Shown piece after piece: positions 35,035-43,585 of a DNA stretch of 64,000 nucleotides. The stretch covers positions 44,212 to 108,211 of the forward strand of contig JAJQGU010000030.1 of assembly GCA_021200315.1 (NCBI GenBank), read 5' to 3'. A program made the position numbers and the translations under genes. Within the stretch, counting starts at the first letter, position 1. Each line of letters begins with the position of its first letter. This stretch comes from Akkermansiaceae bacterium. Its GTDB lineage: Bacteria; Verrucomicrobiota; Verrucomicrobiia; Verrucomicrobiales; Akkermansiaceae. The notes below the pieces were generated by a model that had not been told where the DNA came from, ran no database searches, and worked only from the letters and a program-made list of their open reading frames with translations.

Positions 35035-36759
35035 ATGAGACGTCAAGACAATCCTTGGTTGAAAGCGGCGCAGACAATCATCCTGCAGGGGATGTTCGCC
35101 TATCCGTTTTATGGACTAATGGTCGTGAACAGTAAGGTACAAGACATTGCCGGGAACATCGGCCTCCGCGCGGGCGGGCTGGCCGCGCTGGTCATCTTGC
35201 TGGGAATGGGCTGTTCTTTCTATTTCTGCAGGAAGGCGGTGGATTTCTGCATAAGCGTTCCCGGGAGCGAAGAGAGCATCTCCCCGGGAAGGGCATGCAC
35301 GAAAGTGCTGAACTCCCGTCGATGGATAGCGTGTCTGCGGATATTGATCGTCCTCTGCTTTCTCAGCGTGATCGTATGCGCCTTCAGCCCTACGATATGG
35401 CTTGACGAGGCGTTTACGCTCGGCTTGATCAGACATGACATGGCCGATGTGATCGGTCTGACGGCGCAGGATGTACATCCGCCGTTGTATTACCTGATGC
35501 TGAAGATGGCGGAGGATCTGTTTTCGTGTGTTTCCGGCACGTTTGCTTTCAGGGCGGCCGTCGCGAAACTCTTTTCCGCAGCCGCCTTCGCGGCGACGGC
35601 GGCGCTCTGCTGGGTGAAATTCAGGCGGGAGGAAACGAAGGGCTTCAGAGAGCTTTTGGTGCTCTGTCTTTTTGCCACCACTGGAATACTGTCGCAAAGC
35701 ATAGAGATAAGGATGTACGGGTGGGCGTTATTTTTCGTGACCGGAACCTATCTGTACGCGAAAGAGGTGATGGATGGCGGAAGAGGAATCAAGACCTGGG
35801 GTCCGCTCGTCGTTTTCAGCGTGTGCAGCGCGTACACGCATAATTACGCGTTGATATCCATGGGAGCGGTCTGGCTGTATCTGCTGATCTGGGTGATCCT
35901 GAAAAACAGGAAGGAAGTGAAGAACTGGCTGATGGGAGGGACGGCGACGGCCGTTTGTTATGTCCCGTGGCTGCTGGTCTTGATGAAACAAACGTCAAGG
36001 GTGTCGGAGAACTATTGGATATCTGATATAAACATGGGTAGTATATGGTCATGTGTCGTCTATGCGTTTCCGTTCATTTTTGCGGTGATTCCCGTCGTCA
36101 TGCTGACCATTCTTCAGAGGAAAGAAAACCGGAAGGAGCTATTGTATCTGCTGAGCGGAGCGGCGATACCGGCGATGACATTTGCGGTCGGTGTGGCGGT
36201 GTCCGTGATCATTTGTCCTATACTTGTCAACCGGTACATGGTTCCCGGTCTTTTCTGCCTGTGGATAAGCGTATTGATGTGCTGGCGCAGGATGCACGAC
36301 AGGCAGAAAGCGATTGTGGCCGGGATCATCGTATGCGGCTGTGTGATGTTCGGAGCGGAGTTTTTCATTGGAGAGCGCGCGGAGCGCCAGCGGACGGAAG
36401 AATCATTGGCGTTTTTCAGTGCTTTGGAGAAAGACAGCATAGTCTGTGTAAGCGATGACGAACACGTCCGAGATGTGGTGGCCGCCTATATGGATGATAG
36501 GGAGGTGTACTGTGTGACGGACGGTCGATACACCTTGAGAGACTTGTGGCAAAGCGTGTTTCCCAATCTGAAGGTAAGAAATTATGAATTTATCACGGAG
36601 GCTTTGAGGAAAGGGCGGACGGTCTATCTGATGAGAGCGAATGCGGAGCCCGACGTTTCCTCGTGGGAGAGTGTGGCTGTGATAGACCCGTTGGGAGAAT
36701 ACTTCTCTATCACGCCAAGAGTCAATGTTTACAGGCTTTCTCCCCGTGCTGTGGATTGA
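35035..36759 (+). CDS. Polytopic membrane glycosyltransferase (GT39/ArnT-like), foreign
   Basis: 574 residues with about ten to eleven membrane helices. The first periplasmic loop has SPTIWLDEAFTLGLIRHD, and a later one DVHPPLYYLMLKM, the acidic and His-Pro-Pro motifs of lipid-linked sugar transferases (ArnT/PMT type, GT-C fold). A soluble C-terminal domain follows. Translation starts after AAGGAGAGG at ideal spacing, unlike neighbouring genes. AGG, AGA, ATA and GGA codons are frequent, which points to transfer from a Clostridia-like donor. It would glycosylate an exported lipid or protein; acceptor unknown. Confidence 0.85.
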   Translation: MRRQDNPWLKAAQTIILQGMFAYPFYGLMVVNSKVQDIAGNIGLRAGGLAALVILLGMGCSFYFCRKAVDFCISVPGSEESISPGRACTKVLNSRRWIACLRILIVLCFLSVIVCAFSPTIWLDEAFTLGLIRHDMADVIGLTAQDVHPPLYYLMLKMAEDLFSCVSGTFAFRAAVAKLFSAAAFAATAALCWVKFRREETKGFRELLVLCLFATTGILSQSIEIRMYGWALFFVTGTYLYAKEVMDGGRGIKTWGPLVVFSVCSAYTHNYALISMGAVWLYLLIWVILKNRKEVKNWLMGGTATAVCYVPWLLVLMKQTSRVSENYWISDINMGSIWSCVVYAFPFIFAVIPVVMLTILQRKENRKELLYLLSGAAIPAMTFAVGVAVSVIICPILVNRYMVPGLFCLWISVLMCWRRMHDRQKAIVAGIIVCGCVMFGAEFFIGERAERQRTEESLAFFSALEKDSIVCVSDDEHVRDVVAAYMDDREVYCVTDGRYTLRDLWQSVFPNLKVRNYEFITEALRKGRTVYLMRANAEPDVSSWESVAVIDPLGEYFSITPRVNVYRLSPRAVD

Positions 36760-36890
36760 GGGGCCGAGCAGTGTGGAGCATGGGAGGCTCCTGTGAAAAG
36801 GGTATGGTAGGGAAACGCCTTTGATGAGACATGGAAAGCTGCCGCGGAATGGGCTGAATCCGGATGAACACATCAAAAATTTATTTTGTT

Positions 36891-37379
36891 TCAGGGAGTG
36901 CCGGCCGTACAGTCTGTACTTTTCGGTTCCCCTTCAGGATATGATATGGAGCCAGGGGAGAGGGTGCAGTCGGGGCAGACGTTTGTTTTTTCATTGAAGT
37001 GCTGTAGAATGCCGCAGTCGGAGTGACTGCCTCTGGGACATTTGGAAAGTAGCTCTTTCAGATGACTCTTGAGACGAAGAAGAGAGGCGATTTGTGCGTC
37101 GATGTCGACAATGTGTTTTTTGATGAGAGCGTGTATAAAATCATGACTCACCGAGGGAGCGCTTTGAAATGAAAGCAGCTCGCGAATTTCGGACAATTTC
37201 ATGCCGTGCAGACGGCAATGGCGAATAAAACGCAGACGTTTGACGTCCTCTTCGTCATAGATGCGATAATTGGTGTCGGTGCGTTCAGGTTTGCGCAGCA
37301 GACCTTCCTTCTCGTAATAACGAATAGTCACCACGCGACAGGCTGCTAGGCGGGACAATTCACCAATCCTGATTTTCAT
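36891..37379 (-). CDS. MerR-family metal-responsive regulator (CadR/PbrR/ZntR-like)
   Basis: A 162-residue MerR protein. The winged helix includes IRIGELSRLAACRVVTIRYYEKEGLL, then the dimer helix (about 80-115) and the metal loop CPRGSHSDCGIL followed by a Cys-containing tail (NVCPDCTL). The two loop cysteines resemble those used for Zn/Cd/Pb by ZntR/CadR (family knowledge); the exact metal is not decided. It is transcribed away from the P1B-ATPase gene, the standard arrangement. It has its own consensus promoter. Confidence 0.9.
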   Translation of the reverse strand: MKIRIGELSRLAACRVVTIRYYEKEGLLRKPERTDTNYRIYDEEDVKRLRFIRHCRLHGMKLSEIRELLSFQSAPSVSHDFIHALIKKHIVDIDAQIASLLRLKSHLKELLSKCPRGSHSDCGILQHFNEKTNVCPDCTLSPGSISYPEGEPKSTDCTAGTP

Positions 37380-37390
37380 ATCAGGATCTT

Positions 37391-37419
37391 ATTGTAACTG
37401 GAATTGCAATGGATGTCAA
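37391..37419 (-). promoter_or_regulatory. Sigma-70 promoter of merR
   Basis: On the minus strand TTGACA, 17 bp and TACAAT, a near-perfect consensus 12-40 bp upstream of the regulator ATG. The spacer includes the 12-mer ATTCCAGTTACA that recurs ahead of the invertase gene. Confidence 0.8.
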
Positions 37420-37504
37420 GAGCCCGTGTTCCTCAGGCACGCAGAGAAAAAAGATGCCTCTTTAAGAAAAAATTATATCATCTCATTTTTTTCATAAATT
37501 CTAT

Positions 37505-37535
37505 TTGACTCTATAGTTGCTATAGATATTAACAT
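37505..37535 (+). promoter_or_regulatory. MerR-type promoter of the metal ATPase gene
   Basis: TTGACT, a long 19-bp spacer and TAACAT, with the dyad TCTATAG-TTG-CTATAGA at 37510-37526 between them. A 19-20 bp spacer with a central dyad is the hallmark of promoters untwisted by MerR-family activators. It predicts transcription near 37542 and so excludes the track start at 37538. Confidence 0.85.
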
Positions 37536-37576
37536 GAATGCGGATTTTCCTGACATTAAACAATAATATAAAGACT

Positions 37577-39829
37577 ATGAATAAGAAATTGACTGTGGCT
37601 GGGCAATCTCCCCATTCTTCTCCGAACGGTGCGCCTGTGAAAGGGACGCCTGTTTTGAAAGAGGAACAGGCTGCTTGCTCCGTGTTCTTCATTCGCGGGA
37701 TGGATTGTCCTGTGGAAGAGAACCTCGTTCGAGCCAAGCTTGCTGGCGTGGAAGGGATCCGTTCCCTCGAATTCGATTTACTGGGGCGTCGTCTTATTGT
37801 TCGGCACGTCCCCGGAGCTCTCGCCGCCGTCGAACAGGCTCTCGCTGAGCTCGACATGGGAGCGGAACGGGTGATGAGGGGCGGGCATGAAGATTCTGTC
37901 AATAATGCTTTGCGCATTCCATGGATTCGTCTGATTGCTGCGGGGCTGATTGCTTTTCTGGCTGAACTGAGCGAATGGCTCGGGGAAGAAGGATTTCACC
38001 TGCTGGGAAAAGACGGCTGCGTTCAGCTTCCATTCGGCGTTTCGGGTTCGACGTTGGTCTCACTGTCGCTCTCCATGACTGCCATCGTTCTCGGCGGCTT
38101 GACAACATACCGCAAAGGCTGGACGTCCATATCGAAATTTGAACTGAATATCAACGCTCTCATGTTTGTGGCCGTTACGGGGGCTGCTCTGATCGGACAA
38201 TTTTCCGAGGCCGCGATGGTGATGACTCTTTTCAATATAGCCGAGGCTCTTGAGGCGCGTTCGCTCGAGCGCGCACGTCATGCCGTTCGGGCGCTCACCG
38301 CTCTCGCCCCGAAAACGGCCGCTGTGTTGCAGGCCGATGGTGCGTGGAAGGATATGGATGTGCGGGAAGTGCCTGTTGGAGCACGTGTTCGTGTGCGTCC
38401 CGGCGAAAAAATCGCGCTCGATGGCATCGTTGTTTCGGGGAGTTCGACGGTGAACCAATCGTCTATCACGGGCGAAAGTATGCCTGTAGAAAAAAGCGGA
38501 GGCGACACGGTGTTTGCGGGAACGCTGAATGGAACAGGAGCTCTTGAGTTTGAGACAACATCTTCTGCTCATGATTGTACGTTGGCGCGCATCATCCAAG
38601 CCGTGGAGGAAGCCCGGGCGGTACGGTCTCCCATGCAGCGTTTTGCCGATCAATTCGCCCGCCGCTATACTCCGGCAATATTCTTGCTGGGTCTGGCGGC
38701 GGGGCTCGTACCTCCTTTGTTCTGGGGGAGCCATTGGATGGAATCCCTTTACAATGGATTGACGATTTTGGTGGTCGGTTGTCCCTGTGCACTGGTGATT
38801 TCCACCCCCGTCACTATAGCGAGCGGACTGGTGGCGGCGATGCGTTCCGGCATTTTGGTTAAGGGAGGGCTTTTTCTCGAACGGGGGCGTCTGCTTACGC
38901 AGATTGCTCTGGATAAGACGGGGACTCTTACTCTGGGCGAGCCCCGTCAGATGGATTTCGTATCTCTTTCCGATGAAGATGAGAACATGGTGCGATCCTG
39001 CGCGGCGAGTCTGGCTGCCCGCTCCGATCATCCCGTGTCGAGAGCCTTGGCTGATCATGCCGCAGAGATGAAAGTTCCCCTCCGTGAAGTAAGAGATTTT
39101 ACCGCTTTGCCCGGCGAAGGCTCTTCAGGAGTGATTGAAGGCCGAAAATGGCTCCTCGGTGGACGCCGCCTTGTCGAAAGACTGCAGTTCTGTTCCGGCG
39201 CCTTGGAGCGGAAAATCACCGAACTTGAACGTCATGGTGGAAGTGTGGTTGCTCTTGCGGGGGAGAAAGGCGTGCGCGCCCTTTTTGCCGTGGCGGATAC
39301 TGTGCGGGAAAGCTCCCGGGAAGCTCTTCGGGAACTTCGCAACCTCGGCGTGCACACTCTCATGCTGACGGGGGACAATGTGCATGCCGCAGAAAAGGTC
39401 GCCCGTCAAGTGGGGGTGGACGGTTTTCGCGCCAATCTGCTTCCCGCCGAAAAACGCCGAGTGGTGGATGCTCTCATGCAAGGCTGCCGTCGCTGCGTCG
39501 GCATGGTCGGTGACGGAATCAACGATGCTCCCTCTCTGGCCTGTGCCGATATAGGCTTTGCCATGTCTTGCGGCGGCACCGATGCTGCCATTGAAACGGC
39601 TGACGTGGTTTTCATGGACGGCGATCTGAAGAAGCTGCCACGTTTCATCCGGCTTTCTCGCTCCGTTTACAATATTCTCGTGCAGAATGTCGTCTTGATT
39701 CTTGGGGTGAAGGTTTCTGTGTGCGCTCTTGCGCTCGCGGGAAACTCCGCCATGTGGATGGCTGTTCTGGCGGACGTTGGCTTGTCATTGATCGTTGTTG
39801 CCAACGGTCTCAGAGCTATGAGAAAATAG
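37577..39829 (+). CDS. P1B-type Zn/Cd/Pb-exporting ATPase
   Basis: From the ATG at 37577, about 750 residues. An N-terminal HMA-like domain has GMDCPVEE, where the second Cys of the usual CxxC is Val. Eight helices are expected. The transport motif is VVGCPCALVIST, with actuator SITGESMPVEK, phosphorylation DKTGTLT and hinge MVGDGINDAPSLA. An Asp in LADVGLSLIVVANGLR near the end fits ZntA/CadA. It exports divalent soft metals across the inner membrane. It is controlled by the divergent merR through a 19-bp-spacer promoter and convergent with the invertase gene. Confidence 0.93.
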   Translation: MNKKLTVAGQSPHSSPNGAPVKGTPVLKEEQAACSVFFIRGMDCPVEENLVRAKLAGVEGIRSLEFDLLGRRLIVRHVPGALAAVEQALAELDMGAERVMRGGHEDSVNNALRIPWIRLIAAGLIAFLAELSEWLGEEGFHLLGKDGCVQLPFGVSGSTLVSLSLSMTAIVLGGLTTYRKGWTSISKFELNINALMFVAVTGAALIGQFSEAAMVMTLFNIAEALEARSLERARHAVRALTALAPKTAAVLQADGAWKDMDVREVPVGARVRVRPGEKIALDGIVVSGSSTVNQSSITGESMPVEKSGGDTVFAGTLNGTGALEFETTSSAHDCTLARIIQAVEEARAVRSPMQRFADQFARRYTPAIFLLGLAAGLVPPLFWGSHWMESLYNGLTILVVGCPCALVISTPVTIASGLVAAMRSGILVKGGLFLERGRLLTQIALDKTGTLTLGEPRQMDFVSLSDEDENMVRSCAASLAARSDHPVSRALADHAAEMKVPLREVRDFTALPGEGSSGVIEGRKWLLGGRRLVERLQFCSGALERKITELERHGGSVVALAGEKGVRALFAVADTVRESSREALRELRNLGVHTLMLTGDNVHAAEKVARQVGVDGFRANLLPAEKRRVVDALMQGCRRCVGMVGDGINDAPSLACADIGFAMSCGGTDAAIETADVVFMDGDLKKLPRFIRLSRSVYNILVQNVVLILGVKVSVCALALAGNSAMWMAVLADVGLSLIVVANGLRAMRK

Positions 39830-39849
39830 AAGAGAGCATGCGGACATTT

Positions 39850-39899
39850 CCTTCTTCTGTCCGGAAAGTATTCGTCGACAGTTTCCGGACGGAAGAAGG
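39850..39899. terminator. Large bidirectional hairpin between ATPase and invertase
   Basis: CCTTCTTCTGTCCGGAAA pairs with TTTCCGGACGGAAGAAGG (18 bp, one mismatch) across a 14-nt loop, between convergent genes, with TTGTTTTTCTC following on the plus strand. Confidence 0.85.
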
Positions 39900-39916
39900 A
39901 GGAGGTTGTTTTTCTC

Positions 39917-40549
39917 TTAAATATTCCGTGATGCGTGTGTGGGTTCGAGAGCTTGATTGCGCTTGAGAAAACGCGCCAGCGTGTTTCTGTCAACATGGCA
40001 AAGGCGGGCGATCTGCCGCTGGGGGACACCCTCGGCCAGCAATTCGCGGATGAGGCTTTTCTTGCGGTAAAGAGGATGTTTCTCCGGAGCTGTGCGGGAG
40101 CCTTTCGGCCTGCCCAGGACGACGCCTTCCGCTCTTTTGCGGGCAAGGGCTTCCTTGGTTCTTTGGCTGATCAAGTTGCGTTCAATCTCGGCCGCGAGCC
40201 CGAAGGCAAAGGCTAATACTTTGCTTTGAACGTCTTCTCCGAGTCGGTAATTGTCCTTGATTGTCCATACCTTGCAGCGGCGATTCATGCAGATATTCAG
40301 AATTTCCATGATCATAAACAGGTTGCGTCCCAAACGCGAAAGTTCGGAGCATATGATGAGATCACCTTCGCCCGCTTTGCGGAGAAGGCCGCCGAGCGCG
40401 CGCTTGCTGTAGTCCTTTGTTCCGCTGATTGTTTCTTCGATCCATCCATCTATGCGCAATTGCTCGCGACGACAGAATTTATTGATTTCAAAACGCTGGT
40501 TTTCAACTGTCTGCTTGTCGCTGCTGACTCTGATGTAGCCGTATGTCAT
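39917..40549 (-). CDS. Mpi-family serine recombinase (DNA invertase)
   Basis: The ATG at 40549 gives 210 residues; the track start at 40765 is too far upstream. The catalytic serine is in YGYIRVSSDKQTVENQR. SELSRLGRNLFMIMEILN, VWTIKDNYRLGEDVQSKVLAF and AEIERNLISQRTKEALARKR strongly match the Mpi master DNA invertase of Bacteroides. The C-terminal helix-turn-helix ends in VDRNTLARFLKRNQA. Family members invert promoter segments between short inverted repeats. Its sequence suggests transfer from Bacteroidetes (inference). An in-frame ATG at 40567 is possible. Confidence 0.93.
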   Translation of the reverse strand: MTYGYIRVSSDKQTVENQRFEINKFCRREQLRIDGWIEETISGTKDYSKRALGGLLRKAGEGDLIICSELSRLGRNLFMIMEILNICMNRRCKVWTIKDNYRLGEDVQSKVLAFAFGLAAEIERNLISQRTKEALARKRAEGVVLGRPKGSRTAPEKHPLYRKKSLIRELLAEGVPQRQIARLCHVDRNTLARFLKRNQALEPTHASRNI

Positions 40550-40947
40550 GATGATCGATAGTCGCATAAAATGTAACTGGAATGGAACCACTGATAACAC
40601 TTTACGTGACGTCTTCCGAGCTTGTCTGAGTCTGTGTCCTTTTGGCAATACCTGATGAAAGGAAACTCTAACCGGAAAGTTGGCATCGGCAGACGGAGAG
40701 CGTTTTCCCCGAGGAGCACGAGATCGTTCAAGTTCATAGCGGGTGCGAAGATGCGTGCCGAACAATCGAAAAAAGTAAAAGAAGAGCTTTCGGCGCGGGG
40801 AAGTGATGACGTGCGTCCGGCAGGGGAAGACGCGCCGCCGCTGTGCGTGCGGCTTTCTGCCAGAAAAGACGTTTCTGGCTTCGGGAGTAAGGAAATGTGG
40901 AATAGGGAGAATGCTTTTTGCACTTTACAATCCGGAGGGGGCGGCAT
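40550..40947. other. Divergent intergenic region between invertase and hemB
   Basis: About 400 bp without a supported gene. Near the invertase it carries TGTAACTGGAAT (40572-40583), identical to 37393-37404 in the merR promoter. Near hemB it has GGAGGGG seven bases ahead of the chosen ATG. No clear inverted repeat flanking a promoter is visible here. Confidence 0.5.
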
Positions 40948-41961
40948 ATGCTTCCCGGCATGTATCATTTGCCTGTTCGGCCGCGGCGCAATCGCAAATC
41001 TGAGGGCATACGCGGTCTTATCCGCGAAACGAGTCTGAGCGCTTCGCATTTGGTGTATCCAGTTTTTGTGCAGGAGGGCGACGAGGATACTCCCATTGAT
41101 TCACTGCCCGGCTGCATGCGCTGGTGTCTGCATGGCATGATCGACGAGGCGAGGCGCTTGGAGGATTTGGGCATTCGTGCCATCGATCTTTTCGCCGTGG
41201 TGCCTGAAGGGAAGAAGAGCTCTGCTGCTGAAGAAGCTTGGAATCCGGAGGGTATCGTGCCGCGCACGATTCGCGCTCTGAAAGAGGCCGTCCCAGAGAT
41301 GGTGATCATGACGGATGTCGCGCTCGATCCTTTCAATTCGGATGGGCATGACGGCATTGTACGCCATAGCTCTCACGGGAAGTGCGAGATCCTGAACGAT
41401 GAGAGCGTCGAAGTGCTTTGTCGGCAGGCGCTGTGCCATGCCGAGGCGGGTGCGGATATTATTTCCCCCAGCGACATGATGGACGGCCGCATCGGCATTA
41501 TTCGCGGACAACTCGATGCGGCGGGATTTGACAGGGTTTCCCTCCTTTCCTATACGGCCAAGTATGCGAGCGCTCTCTACGGCCCCTTCCGCGGCGCCCT
41601 TGAAAGTGCTCCCAAATTCGGCGACAAGAAGACTTACCAGATGGATCCCGGCAATGCCCGCGAGGCGTTGCGCGAGGCTGAGCTCGACGTGGCCGAGGGC
41701 GCGGACATGCTCATGGTGAAGCCGGCCACTTTCTATCTCGATGTGCTGGCAGCCATGAGGGTGCGCACACACTTGCCGATCGCGGCCTATCATGTGAGCG
41801 GAGAATATCTGATGCTCAAAGCGGCGGCGGCTTCTGGGTGGCTTGATGAAAAGAGCGCGGCGCTGGAGGCTCTCCTTTCCATTCGCCGTGCCGGAGCCGA
41901 TATGATCCTGACCTACTATGCGCCTGAAGCGGCGCGCTGGCTGCGCGAAGAAGAGATATGA
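40948..41961 (+). CDS. hemB: Delta-aminolevulinic acid dehydratase
   Basis: From the ATG at 40948, preceded by GGAGGGG, it encodes 337 residues of porphobilinogen synthase, which condenses two 5-aminolevulinates in tetrapyrrole synthesis. VIMTDVALDPFNSDGHDGI lacks the zinc-binding cysteines, as in the magnesium-type or metal-independent enzymes. Schiff-base lysines are in SYTAKYAS and MLMVKPATFYLD. ISPSDMMDGR is conserved. The stop overlaps the next start by four bases. Confidence 0.96.
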   Translation: MLPGMYHLPVRPRRNRKSEGIRGLIRETSLSASHLVYPVFVQEGDEDTPIDSLPGCMRWCLHGMIDEARRLEDLGIRAIDLFAVVPEGKKSSAAEEAWNPEGIVPRTIRALKEAVPEMVIMTDVALDPFNSDGHDGIVRHSSHGKCEILNDESVEVLCRQALCHAEAGADIISPSDMMDGRIGIIRGQLDAAGFDRVSLLSYTAKYASALYGPFRGALESAPKFGDKKTYQMDPGNAREALREAELDVAEGADMLMVKPATFYLDVLAAMRVRTHLPIAAYHVSGEYLMLKAAAASGWLDEKSAALEALLSIRRAGADMILTYYAPEAARWLREEEI

Positions 41962-42887
41962 AGGGTAGATTGAGAATCTGGGGGTTGGTGCTGGCTTTCG
42001 TGATCGGGGGGTGCTTTCCGCAGATATCCTCACTCGCGCCGCTGATGCCGTTCAATATCGTGGTGATGTTGACGATCACCTTCCTCGGGCTCAAGGTGCC
42101 TCGTCTGAAGCCCCGTCCGCTGCATTTTGTGATCGTGGCGCTCAATATCCTGATCGGCGTGGGAGCTTGGGCGCTGCTGATGCTTTGGGGCAAACGCATC
42201 TGGGCTGAGGCCGCCTTTTTTTGCGGCATTACGCCCCTGGCCATGGCCGCGCCTGTGATCGTGAACTTGCTGCACGGCAAAGTGGAGTTCACAGTCACCT
42301 GCATGGTGCTGAGCAACTTTCTGATCGCGGCCGTGCTTCCCTTTCTGATGCCTCTCGTGGTGGGGGCTGTAGATTCTTCCATGTTTCTTGACATCACCGG
42401 CCGCGTGGCTGTGACGATGGTGTTCCCTGCCGTGCTGGCTTTCGGCATCCGCCGCATTCATCCCCGCGCCCGCCTCTGGGCTCCCAAGTTGCGCGATTGG
42501 TCGCTCGCCGTGTGGATGTTCACCCTCGTTCTCATCGCCGCCTCGGCCTCGCAGCGCATCCGATCGGACGGAATTCCTCCCATGGAGATGTTGCCCGTCG
42601 CCTTGGTGGCTCTGTGCGTGTGCACGACAGGATTTCTCATCGGCTATCGGCTTGGATATCCGGAATTGAAGCGGGAGTGCTCTCAGTGTCTTGGACAGAA
42701 AAATACGACCATCACCGTGTATTTGGCCATGACTTATGTGACGGATAGTCCGCTCATCTTCCTCGGCCCTGTGTTCTATTCCGTGTTCCACAATATCTGC
42801 AATGCCGTGCAGATGGCTCTCTACAACCGAGAACAGGAGAGACTGCGCGTGGCGCACGAGACGTTGAGAGGAGGGGATGGCGGATGA
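41958..42887 (+). CDS. Bile acid:sodium symporter (BASS)-like transporter
   Basis: A 309-residue integral membrane protein with about nine to ten helices. It begins RLRIWGLVLAFVIGGCFPQ, and the late segment SQCLGQKNTTITVYLAMTY resembles the crossing-region motif GQKNxxLAxYLA of the BASS family. Such carriers import organic anions with sodium; the substrate cannot be told. It overlaps hemB by 4 bp (ATGA), so it is cotranslated, but a functional link to haem synthesis is not established. Confidence 0.78.
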   Translation: MKGRLRIWGLVLAFVIGGCFPQISSLAPLMPFNIVVMLTITFLGLKVPRLKPRPLHFVIVALNILIGVGAWALLMLWGKRIWAEAAFFCGITPLAMAAPVIVNLLHGKVEFTVTCMVLSNFLIAAVLPFLMPLVVGAVDSSMFLDITGRVAVTMVFPAVLAFGIRRIHPRARLWAPKLRDWSLAVWMFTLVLIAASASQRIRSDGIPPMEMLPVALVALCVCTTGFLIGYRLGYPELKRECSQCLGQKNTTITVYLAMTYVTDSPLIFLGPVFYSVFHNICNAVQMALYNREQERLRVAHETLRGGDGG

Positions 42888-42985
42888 TGAACTATATGGT
42901 TCCTTCTGAATTGGTTCATTGGACTATGCTTTTAGAAACAGGGGTTGAGCAGTGTTCCCGCGAGGGGTATCATGTGTGCGCCCAA

Positions 42986-43585
42986 ATGAGAATACTCTTC
43001 TTTCTGTTGACGCCATTGATTGCACTGCTGTCCGTCTCCTGCAGTTCTGAGCCTCCTATTGTGATCGTGAACCCCGAGCAGGCTCGCCTCGTGCGCAGCG
43101 CCCTTGCTTTTCGGCATGACTCATCCCGAATGGACGATCTCTCCATCCCGACACCTCGGGAACATGCCGAATTTGTGGCTCAGCCTTATTATCCGCTGAC
43201 ATACAGGGAATGGAAAAATGCGGAGCTCATGGGGCAGGCGACTGCGGACAACACCAGCCTGCTTATTGAGCGCGGAAAGCAGCGGGGAAAGCTTTTTGTG
43301 AATGGGAAGGTGGCGATGGATTTCCCCGTTTCAACCGGTCGCGCATCGCACAGAACGCCCTTGGGAGATTTCCGTATCACTGAAAAGCGGCGTCGGCACA
43401 TTTCCAACATTTACCACGTCAGCATGCCCTGCTTCATGCGTTTGACGGACGGCGGCATTGGTCTTCACGTGGGAGAAGTTTACCGCAGCCCCGTTTCACA
43501 TGGGTGCATCCGTCTTACCCGCACGGCCTGTGAACCGATTTTCCGCCTTGCCCGCGTAGGCACGAAGGTTTGTATTGTCGAGTAG
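42986..43585 (+). CDS. L,D-transpeptidase lipoprotein (YkuD domain)
   Basis: The ATG at 42986 (MRILFFLLTPLIALLSVSC) gives 199 residues with a lipobox LSVSC; the longer ORF start at 42884 lacks signal features. The YkuD catalytic motif is HVGEVYRSPVSHGCIRL with its nucleophilic Cys. FPVSTGRASHRTPLGDF is the upstream conserved strand. Such enzymes make 3-3 peptidoglycan crosslinks or attach lipoproteins (family knowledge). The last 90 bp overlap the 3' end of cca on the other strand. Confidence 0.9.
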   Translation: MRILFFLLTPLIALLSVSCSSEPPIVIVNPEQARLVRSALAFRHDSSRMDDLSIPTPREHAEFVAQPYYPLTYREWKNAELMGQATADNTSLLIERGKQRGKLFVNGKVAMDFPVSTGRASHRTPLGDFRITEKRRRHISNIYHVSMPCFMRLTDGGIGLHVGEVYRSPVSHGCIRLTRTACEPIFRLARVGTKVCIVE

